Assembly (NCBI RefSeq): GCF_004322755.1
Contig: NZ_CP036401.1
Coordinates: 4,836,001-4,900,000 of the forward strand
Reading direction: 5' to 3'
Length of the DNA stretch: 64,000 nt
Source: Pseudoduganella albidiflava
Lineage (GTDB): Bacteria; Pseudomonadota; Gammaproteobacteria; Burkholderiales; Burkholderiaceae_D
Below, piece after piece: positions 57,621 through 64,000 of this stretch; position 1 is the stretch's first letter; each line of letters starts with the position of its first letter. The notes under the pieces were generated by a model. The model was not told where the DNA came from and searched no databases. It saw only the letters and a program-made list of their open reading frames with translations. The translations under genes were made by a program, and so were the position numbers.

Positions 57621-60600
57621 TCAGGCGGCTTCGGCCATCGGCGGCGGCGTCTTGGTGCCGCGGCCGGTGATCTTGTGCACGCCCTTCATGATCAGGCGAT
57701 AGATGAGGCGCACGAACGTCAGCGCCAGGATGGCTTCGATGAAGGTCATCACGCCAGCGACGGCCACGTTCCAGCGCTCGGTGCGGCGGTTGAACTTGGC
57801 GAACATGCGGTCGCGGGTGATCTCGATGCTGTCGTAGAACGTGGGCACCATCAGCAAGGTCAGCACGGTCGACGTGATCGTGCCGCCGATGATCGACACG
57901 GCCAGCGGACGGTAGAACTCGCCGCCCTCGCCGTGGCCGATCGCCACCGGCAGCATGCCGGCGATCAGCGCGAACGTCGTCATCAGGATCGGACGCAGGC
58001 GCATGCGGCCCGCGTACATCAGCGCATCCTCGCGGCCATAGCCCTCTTCCTCACGCTTGCGCGCCGCGTCCAGCAGCAGGATCGCGTTCTTCGCCACCAG
58101 CCCCATCAGCATGATCACGCCAATCAGGCTCATCAGGTTGATCGTGCCCTTCGTCAGCAGCAGCGCGACGACCACGCCGATCAGCGACAGCGGCAGCGAC
58201 AGCATCACCGCCACCGGCGCCGTGAACGAACCGAACTGGATGACCAGGATCAGGTACATCAGGCCGATGCCGGCGACCAGCGCGATCCCCATCTGCGTGA
58301 ACACTTCCTGCATGTCCTTGCCCGAACCGGCCACGGCCAGGCCGTAACCCGGCGGGAAGTCCATCGACTTCGCCAGCTTCATCGCATCGGCCGTCACCTC
58401 GCCCGGCGAGCGGCCCTGCACATTGGCGGACACGGAAATCACCCGCTTGCCATCCTTGTGCTGGATCTTGGCCGGACCCTTGCCCATCGTGACGGTGGCG
58501 ATCTGGTCCAGCGGCACCATCTGGTTCGTGCCGGACACGGCGATCGGCAGCCGCTCGATGTTTTCCGCGTTGGTGCGGTCTTCCGGCGCCAGGCGCACGG
58601 CCACGTCGCGGGTTTCGCCCGTCGGATCGACCCAGTCGCCCACTTCGATGCCGGCAAAGGCCACGCGCAGCGCGGTGGCGGCGTCGCCGGCACCGATGCC
58701 CATCGAGTTCGCCAGGCCACGGTTCAGTTCGATCTGCAGCTCATCCTTCGGATCCTGCTCGGACAGGCTGACGTCGACCGCGCCCGGCACCTTCTTCAGC
58801 TCATCCATGAAGCGGCTGGTGATTTCCATCAGCTTGCGCGAATCCTCGCCCATGAACTCGATCTGCACCGGCTTGCGGGCACCGTTGTTCAAGTCTTCCA
58901 GCACCGTGTATTCGGCGCCGACCAGTTGCGCCAGCTTTTCGCGCAGCTCCGTTGCCACTTCGGTGGCGGAACGGTCGCGCTCCTTCTTCTTGCCGATGTC
59001 CACGTAGATGCGGCCGCCCGTCAGGTTCACGTAGGTGCTGGTCGCCTTGGTTTCCTTGATCGAATGCGCCATCTCGGCCGCCTTGACCATCTTCAGCTTC
59101 GAGTACTCCAGGCTCGACGACGACGGCGTGCGCACGTCGATCATGATGGTGCCGAAGTCGGTGGTCGGCAGGAACGAGCCGCCGCCGAATTTCATCTGCA
59201 GCCCGATGGCGGCGACGAAGCTGGCCACCGCGATGGCGGCCATCCAGCGCCTGTGATGCAGCGCCCACGCGATCACGTTGCCGTAGCGGTCGGCCTGGTG
59301 GTCGAACCAGTGGTTGAAGCGCTGCAGCACCTTCTCGATGCCCTTGCGCGGCGCATCGTGGTGGCCGGGAGGATCGCCCCAGTAGGCCGACAGCATCGGG
59401 TCCAGCGTGAACGAGATGAGCAGCGACACGGCGACGGACGCGGTGACGGTCAGCGCGAACGGCCGGAACCATTCGCCCGTGATGCCCGGCATGAACGCCA
59501 CCGGAATGAACACGGCCATGATCGAGAACGTGGTGGCGGCCACCGCCAGCCCGATCTCGTTGGTGCCGTTGATGGCGGCGGTGCGGCGGTCGGAGCCCAT
59601 CTGCATGTGGCGCACGATGTTTTCCCGCACCACGATCGCGTCGTCGATCAGCACGCCGATGGCCAGCGACAGGCCCAGCAGCGTCATGAAGTTCAGCGTG
59701 AAGCCGCACAGCCAGACGCCGATGAAGGCGGCGATCACCGAGGTGGGCAGCGACAGCGCCGTGATCAGCGTGGAGCGCCAGGAATTGAGGAAAGCGTAGA
59801 CCACGAAGATGGTCAGCCCGGCGCCCAGCACGAGTGCCTCGATCACGTTGTTGAGGCTGCTCTGGGCATCCTCGCCACCGTCGTTGGTGATCTCCAGCGT
59901 GGTGCCCTTGGGCAGCGTGGGTTCGATTTCCTTGACCATCGCATGGATCAGCTTGGAAACCGAGACGGTGGAAGCGTCGCGCGAGCGGATGATCGAGATC
60001 CCCACGTTGGGCTGGTTGGAACGCATCGACAGGCCGTTGACCTCGGCGAACGCATCTTCGATCGTCGCGACCTGCCCGAGCCGCACCACTTCGTCGCCGT
60101 TGCGCCGGACCACGACCTGCTGGAACTCTTCCGGCCGTTCGATGCGGCCGACCAGGCGGATACTCTTTTCGTCCAGCGCGCCGCGCAGCTTGCCGACCGG
60201 CGCATTGGTGTTCTGCCTGTCCAGCGCATTGACCACGTCGGTGATCGACACATTGTATTCACGCAGCTTCTCGGCCTTCAGCAACACCGACAGCTCGCGC
60301 CGCAGTGCGCCATCCACATTGACCGTGGCCACGCCATCGATGCCGCGGAACTTCTCGGCCAGCACGTCCTCGGCCAGGCGCGAGATCTCGGCGTGGCTCT
60401 GCGCCGTGGACGACAGCGACAGCTGCATGATCGGCTGGGCCGACGTGTCGATGCGCTGCAATATCGGCTCGCGCATCTCCTTCGGCAGCTTGTAGCGCAC
60501 CGAAGCGATCGCGTTGCGGATATCGTCCGACGCTTCGATCAGGTTGCGCTCGAAGGTGAACTTGATCAGGATGGTTGCCGAGCCTTCGGCGGCGGTACCG

Positions 60601-60842
60601 TTGATCTCGGTAACGCCGGTGATGCTCTGCAGCGATTTCTCGATGCGGTTCAGCACTTCCCGCTCGACCGTCTCGGGCGAGGCGCCCGGGTAGGGAATGG
60701 CGACGACGATGAACGGGATCTCGACGTCCGGATCTTGGTTGACGCGCAACTTGCTCAGGGCCAGCAGGCCGACGCACATCAGCGTGACGATCAGCACGAC
60801 CGTCGCGACGGGGCGCTTGATACTGAAATTGGAAAGGAACAT
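57621..60842 (-). CDS. RND efflux transporter permease (HAE1/AcrB-like)
   Basis: A 1073-residue inner-membrane RND pump. MFLSNFSIKRPVATVVLIVTL is the standard TM1 start. The TM4 proton-relay Asp pair is in IGVLIDDAIVVREN, and the two large periplasmic loops are in place. VAKNAILLLDAARKREEEG marks the TM10-11 region. The C-terminus extends about 45 residues beyond the usual end with an extra hydrophobic stretch (VAVAGVMTFIEAILALTFVRLIY), probably an added helix. It begins 21 bp after the adaptor gene; no outer-membrane TolC-type factor is encoded here, so it must use one from elsewhere. Confidence 0.95.
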   Translation of the reverse strand: MFLSNFSIKRPVATVVLIVTLMCVGLLALSKLRVNQDPDVEIPFIVVAIPYPGASPETVEREVLNRIEKSLQSITGVTEINGTAAEGSATILIKFTFERNLIEASDDIRNAIASVRYKLPKEMREPILQRIDTSAQPIMQLSLSSTAQSHAEISRLAEDVLAEKFRGIDGVATVNVDGALRRELSVLLKAEKLREYNVSITDVVNALDRQNTNAPVGKLRGALDEKSIRLVGRIERPEEFQQVVVRRNGDEVVRLGQVATIEDAFAEVNGLSMRSNQPNVGISIIRSRDASTVSVSKLIHAMVKEIEPTLPKGTTLEITNDGGEDAQSSLNNVIEALVLGAGLTIFVVYAFLNSWRSTLITALSLPTSVIAAFIGVWLCGFTLNFMTLLGLSLAIGVLIDDAIVVRENIVRHMQMGSDRRTAAINGTNEIGLAVAATTFSIMAVFIPVAFMPGITGEWFRPFALTVTASVAVSLLISFTLDPMLSAYWGDPPGHHDAPRKGIEKVLQRFNHWFDHQADRYGNVIAWALHHRRWMAAIAVASFVAAIGLQMKFGGGSFLPTTDFGTIMIDVRTPSSSSLEYSKLKMVKAAEMAHSIKETKATSTYVNLTGGRIYVDIGKKKERDRSATEVATELREKLAQLVGAEYTVLEDLNNGARKPVQIEFMGEDSRKLMEITSRFMDELKKVPGAVDVSLSEQDPKDELQIELNRGLANSMGIGAGDAATALRVAFAGIEVGDWVDPTGETRDVAVRLAPEDRTNAENIERLPIAVSGTNQMVPLDQIATVTMGKGPAKIQHKDGKRVISVSANVQGRSPGEVTADAMKLAKSMDFPPGYGLAVAGSGKDMQEVFTQMGIALVAGIGLMYLILVIQFGSFTAPVAVMLSLPLSLIGVVVALLLTKGTINLMSLIGVIMLMGLVAKNAILLLDAARKREEEGYGREDALMYAGRMRLRPILMTTFALIAGMLPVAIGHGEGGEFYRPLAVSIIGGTITSTVLTLLMVPTFYDSIEITRDRMFAKFNRRTERWNVAVAGVMTFIEAILALTFVRLIYRLIMKGVHKITGRGTKTPPPMAEAA

Positions 60843-60863
60843 GGTGACGTATCCTGGTCAGGC

Positions 60864-62009
60864 TCAGTTGCCTTTGTTGGCGGCATTGCCGCTGGCGGAG
60901 GCGACGTTCTTCGGCGCGGTCAGCTGCACCGGCTGGCCATCCTGCACGGTCGAGCCGGGTGCGCGCAGCACCGTGTCGCCGGCCGCCAGGCCCTTGGTGA
61001 CTTGCCACTGCCCGGTGCGCTCGTCGCGCGAGCCGATCGCCAGGATCACCTTGGCCAGCTTGTTGTCCTTCACCCGCCACACGTAGCGGTCGTCGCCGGC
61101 CTGCACCATTGCCGATTCCGGCACCATCAGCGTATCCGACGTTTCACTCTCGACGCGGCCCTCCGCATACAGGCCGGCCACGCGCGGCTGCGACGCGCCG
61201 GCGAAGTCGACCAGCACCTCGACCTGGCGCGTGACAGCGTTTGCAGCGGGATCCACGCGCCGGATCTTGCCCTGGAAATTCTGGCCCGGATAGCCATTGA
61301 CACGGAACAGCACCGGCTGGCCCACCTTGACGACGCCGATCTTGTCGGCCGACACCAGGCCTTCGAAGCGCATGCTGTTCGGGTCGATCACCTTGATCAG
61401 TTCCTTGCCGATCTGCGCGGTATCGCCGCTCGACACCTTGCGCTCGCTGACGATGCCATCGAACGGCGCGCGCACCAGCGTGCGGTCCAGCTGCTGGCGG
61501 GCCTGCACGGCCCGCGCTTTGGCAGCGGCCAGTTCGCTTTGCGCGGTATTCAGGCGCACCTCGGCATCTTCCAGCGCCTGCAGCGACGTCATGCCGGAGG
61601 CCCGCAGCGTCTTGTTACGCTCCAGCATGCGCTGGGCCTGGTCGACCACCTGCTTGGCGTTGCGAACGCCCTCTTCGCTGGACGACAGGCTGTCGCGGAT
61701 CGACGTATCGTCCAGCCTGACCAGCAGGTCGCCCTTCTTCACGGGTTCGCCATTTTCCTTGAGGACCTGGAGCACGATGGCCGACACTTCGGCGCGCAGG
61801 TCGGCGCGGCGTTCCGGCTGGATCGAGCCGGTAATCACGGGGCCGGAAGCCAGCGCGTTGCTGTGCACGGTCAGCAGATCTTCCGGTGCGACCAGCAGCC
61901 TGGCTGTCTTCTTTTCCTCCCCTTTCGCGGCCCCATCGGCACCGGGTGGTTTTCCGCAGGCGACGAGGCTCGTGGCGACGGCGAGAGCGATCAAGGTATT
62001 TCGCAACAT
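60864..62009 (-). CDS. RND efflux periplasmic adaptor (membrane fusion) lipoprotein
   Basis: A 381-residue MFP. Lipobox SLVAC puts the acylated Cys at about residue 18. Then the biotinyl/lipoyl half-motifs (LRAEVSAIVLQVLKENGEPVKKGDLLVRLDD and LVRAPFDGIVSERKVSSGDTAQ), the alpha-hairpin between them (about 100-175), and beta-barrel and membrane-proximal domains. It joins the RND pump to an outer-membrane channel. First gene of the two-gene operon; no local regulator gene is present. Confidence 0.95.
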   Translation of the reverse strand: MLRNTLIALAVATSLVACGKPPGADGAAKGEEKKTARLLVAPEDLLTVHSNALASGPVITGSIQPERRADLRAEVSAIVLQVLKENGEPVKKGDLLVRLDDTSIRDSLSSSEEGVRNAKQVVDQAQRMLERNKTLRASGMTSLQALEDAEVRLNTAQSELAAAKARAVQARQQLDRTLVRAPFDGIVSERKVSSGDTAQIGKELIKVIDPNSMRFEGLVSADKIGVVKVGQPVLFRVNGYPGQNFQGKIRRVDPAANAVTRQVEVLVDFAGASQPRVAGLYAEGRVESETSDTLMVPESAMVQAGDDRYVWRVKDNKLAKVILAIGSRDERTGQWQVTKGLAAGDTVLRAPGSTVQDGQPVQLTAPKNVASASGNAANKGN

Positions 62010-62385
62010 GAAGATCTCCGAGAGTTTTGGACTGCTGAGCTTATTAAGTACAGCTGATGGACTGCGTTATGTTTTTTGTATGACCGGGAGCGCCGAGTAT
62101 GTCCAGTGCGGCAGGCAGTGTCAATTCACCCGGGGCCAGACTGCGGGAAAATGTGGCTGGACTGCTGAAAAGCATGGACAGACTGCAGAGACCTTGCCGG
62201 ACGGCCGGACGACCGGGAAGCTGGACGATATTGCGGCGGACGTCCGGCATTGTCCGCCACGTCATTTCACCCGGTGATTGGCCATGTCCGGACCGGCAGG
62301 GATTGGAAGATGCAGGCTTCAGGATGACCACGGAATCGGACATGAGGCGGGACGGGCAGGACGCCTGCCGAATCCGCCTGCCCGG
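62010..62385. other. Intergenic region upstream of the RND operon
   Basis: About 375 bp. It should hold the minus-strand promoter for the adaptor gene in its AT-richer part near 62035-62085. The remainder has degenerate short repeats with GGAC and GACTGC words. Several overlapping frames cross it, none with a coding signature, ribosome-binding site or domain. I see no regulator-binding palindrome by eye. Confidence 0.45.
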
Positions 62386-62808
62386 TCAGCCCCGGCCGAA
62401 CAGGGCGTGTACCAGGTGCCCGATGGCGATGCCGGTTGCCAGGCCGCCGCAGATCTCCACCACCGTGTGGCCCATCCGTTCGCGCAGCCACTTGTGATCC
62501 GGGCGGCCGTCTGCCAGCCGGTTGATCGCGGCGGCTTGCCGGCCCACGTGCTGGCGCAGGCTGTTGGCATCGATGATCACGATGAAGCACAGCGTGACCG
62601 CCACGCCGAATGCCGGATGGCCGATCCCCTCGCGCAGCGCGATCAGCGTGGCCATGCTGGACACCACGGCACTGTGATTGCTGGGGAAACCACCGTTACC
62701 CACCAGATTGAACGCCCATTTGCGGGCGCGGATACTGTTGATCAGGAATTTGATGGGACCAACGGTAATCCAGGTGAGCAGCGGTGTAACGAGATAGGCG
62801 ATATCCAT
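62386..62808 (-). CDS. Divergent PAP2-family membrane protein (DUF212)
   Basis: A 140-residue membrane protein of the divergent PAP2 family (YuiD-like). The signature GGFPSNHSAVVSSMATLIALREG holds the phosphatase-like Ser-Asn-His, then VIIDANSLRQHVGRQA, and RERMGHTVVEICGGLATG closes the fold. The activity is not established. ATG 62808 opens directly into helix 1, as in relatives; an ATG at 62844 adds 12 basic residues and is less likely. Divergent from the DUF475 gene. Confidence 0.88.
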   Translation of the reverse strand: MDIAYLVTPLLTWITVGPIKFLINSIRARKWAFNLVGNGGFPSNHSAVVSSMATLIALREGIGHPAFGVAVTLCFIVIIDANSLRQHVGRQAAAINRLADGRPDHKWLRERMGHTVVEICGGLATGIAIGHLVHALFGRG

Positions 62809-62940
62809 GAGTAACTTTCGAATTCCTTTTTGGCAATTCTTCATTATCGCAGAAGCTGGCTCCCCGAAGGAAGCGGCTCAAGTAGAATCGCCCGGCATGC
62901 TGGTTTATTTCCGCTGCTTTCTTCCGCGCTGTTTTCTTCC

Positions 62941-62985
62941 ACGCAGTTTTCGTTCACGCAGTTCTGGTTCACGCAGTTTCTTCAT
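62941..62985. repeat. 15-bp tandem repeat upstream of the DUF475 gene
   Basis: Three head-to-tail units: ACGCAGTTTTCGTTC, ACGCAGTTCTGGTTC, ACGCAGTTTCTTCAT. Related GTTTTCTTCC and GCTTTCTTCC words extend leftwards to about 62915. The array ends 29 bp before the start codon of the DUF475 gene. Confidence 0.75.
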
Positions 62986-63014
62986 AACTAATAACTCTTG
63001 ATGAAGGATGGGGC

Positions 63015-64000
63015 ATGAAGCATTTCAGGATTTCAATCATCGTCACCGTGGCATTAATGATATTGGCCGGCTGGTGGGGCTACAGCCAGCGCGGCATGGC
63101 CGGCCTGTTCACGGCGCTGTGGATCACCGGCGTGCTCGGCATCATGGAAGTTTCCCTGTCGTTCGATAACGCGGTGGTCAACGCCTCCGTGCTGAAGGAC
63201 TGGAACGCGTTCTGGCAAAAGCTGTTCCTCACGGTCGGCATCCTGATCGCCGTGTTCGGCATGCGGCTGGTCTTTCCACTGGCCATCGTGGCCGTGGCCA
63301 CCGGGCTGGACCTGGTCCAGGTCTGGACCATGGCCACCACCGAGCCGGCCGAGTACTCGCGCCACCTGATGAGCGTGCATGCCGAAGTGGCGGCGTTCGG
63401 CGGCGCGTTCCTGCTGCTGGTTTTCCTGAACTTCATCTTCGACGAGGAAAAGGAAGTGCACTGGCTGGACTGGATCGAGAAAGCGGCGGTGAAGATCGGC
63501 ACGGGCAGCCTGTCGGTACTGCTGGCGCTGCTGGCGATCCTGGTCTGTGTCGAGCTGGTCGAGGAAACCCACCGCTTCGCCGTGCTGTACGCGGGCATCA
63601 CGGGCATCGCCATCTACCTGGGCGTCAGCTGGCTGTCGGGTCTGCTGGAAGAGAAAGAGCATGAAGGCGAAGGCAACGGCGATCTGGCCAAGGTGGTGCA
63701 GCGCGGCAGCATCGGCGGCTTCCTGTACCTGGAAGTACTGGATGCCTCGTTCAGCTTCGATGGCGTGATCGGCGCCTTCGCGATCACCAGCGACGTCGTC
63801 ATCATCATGCTGGGGCTGGCGATCGGGGCGATGTACGTGCGGTCGCTGACCGTCTACCTGGTGCACAAGGGCACGCTGGACGAATTCATCTACCTGGAGC
63901 ATGGCGCCCACTACGCGATCGGCATCCTGGCGGTGATCATGCTGGCCAGCGTGCGGTACCACGTGCCGGAGTGGTTCACCGGGTTGTCCGGCGTCGCCTT
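63015..64000 (+). CDS. DUF475 family (TerC-like) integral membrane protein, 3' end outside window
   Basis: The frame opens with MKHFRISIIVTVALMILAGWWG at 63015 (AAGGA 6 nt upstream) and remains open for 328 codons to the window edge. It matches DUF475 membrane proteins: GIMEVSLSFDNAVVNASVL near residue 42, and the second half-repeat LEVLDASFSFDGVIGAFAITSD near 240, each with the conserved SFD(N/G)V motif of the TerC superfamily. About nine helices are seen. TerC relatives are implicated in metal (manganese, tellurite) homeostasis; the DUF475 function itself is unknown. A repeat array lies just upstream. Confidence 0.9.
   Translation, partial: MKHFRISIIVTVALMILAGWWGYSQRGMAGLFTALWITGVLGIMEVSLSFDNAVVNASVLKDWNAFWQKLFLTVGILIAVFGMRLVFPLAIVAVATGLDLVQVWTMATTEPAEYSRHLMSVHAEVAAFGGAFLLLVFLNFIFDEEKEVHWLDWIEKAAVKIGTGSLSVLLALLAILVCVELVEETHRFAVLYAGITGIAIYLGVSWLSGLLEEKEHEGEGNGDLAKVVQRGSIGGFLYLEVLDASFSFDGVIGAFAITSDVVIIMLGLAIGAMYVRSLTVYLVHKGTLDEFIYLEHGAHYAIGILAVIMLASVRYHVPEWFTGLSGVA

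Noticed and set aside
57675..62057. A 1460-codon open frame on the plus strand opposite the RND operon
   Set aside because: The product is His/Arg/Gln-rich noise; the minus strand encodes textbook RND and adaptor proteins.
62099..62497. A 132-codon plus-strand frame in the gap before the PAP2 gene
   Set aside because: It overlaps the PAP2 coding sequence on the other strand and has no coding signature.

Overview
The window is GC-rich DNA from one strand-switching stretch of a Gram-negative chromosome, most likely a betaproteobacterium of the Oxalobacteraceae (Massilia/Telluria-like). This is inferred from several features together: the ybgC-tolQRAB-pal-cpoB cluster, a ZTP-riboswitch-glyA-nrdR-ribD-riboflavin synthase neighbourhood with an inserted type IV minor-pilin operon, a PEP-CTERM protein, TACAATCGG-type -10 boxes, and GGTGACAGGCACC / GGGGTCAGACCC palindromes of the kind associated with REP elements. 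No phage, insertion sequence, CRISPR array or rRNA was seen.

Layout. 1-8.6 kb: tail of an EAL/receiver signalling protein, SMP-30 lactonase-like protein, OsmC, a CPA2 K+/H+ antiporter, a DUF885 protein, a secreted HExxH protein, riboflavin synthase and RibD. 8.65-14 kb: the minor pilin operon pilV-pilW-pilX-pilY1-pilE-fimT, with tight or overlapping junctions and a short PilY1. 14.3-16.5 kb: nrdR and glyA, the latter behind a ZTP riboswitch. 16.5-22.7 kb: an SDR oxidoreductase and the complete Tol-Pal envelope cluster. 22.8-23.2 kb: three identical tRNA-Lys(UUU) genes behind a consensus promoter and before a strong terminator.

23.3-29.2 kb: two micro-ORFs, a hypothetical protein, a rhodanese-type sulfurtransferase, and the most unusual locus of the window: a 999-aa secreted metzincin protease ending in a dockerin-like module, followed by a small secreted protein made of a cohesin-like domain and a PEP-CTERM anchor. 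Together they look like a two-gene, surface-tethered protease system. 29.3-36.1 kb: fatty-acid desaturase, YigZ, DUF418 protein, a SUV3-like RNA helicase flanked by REP-type palindromes, and an MFS exporter with a 15-bp repeat in its coding sequence. 36.3-39.5 kb: a small hypothetical protein, a double-domain KaiC-like ATPase and a soluble hybrid histidine kinase, in one tight operon.

39.5-44.2 kb: a Tat-exported molybdenum hydroxylase pair divergent from a Tat-exported amidase. 44.9-51.1 kb: a 2060-aa RTX protein. 51.3-64 kb: a small membrane protein, a cystine/dicarboxylate symporter, a histidine phosphatase, NnrD, a Thr/Pro/Gly-rich lipoprotein, a FadL-type porin, an RND efflux pump with its adaptor, a divergent PAP2 protein, and a DUF475 membrane protein that runs off the window.
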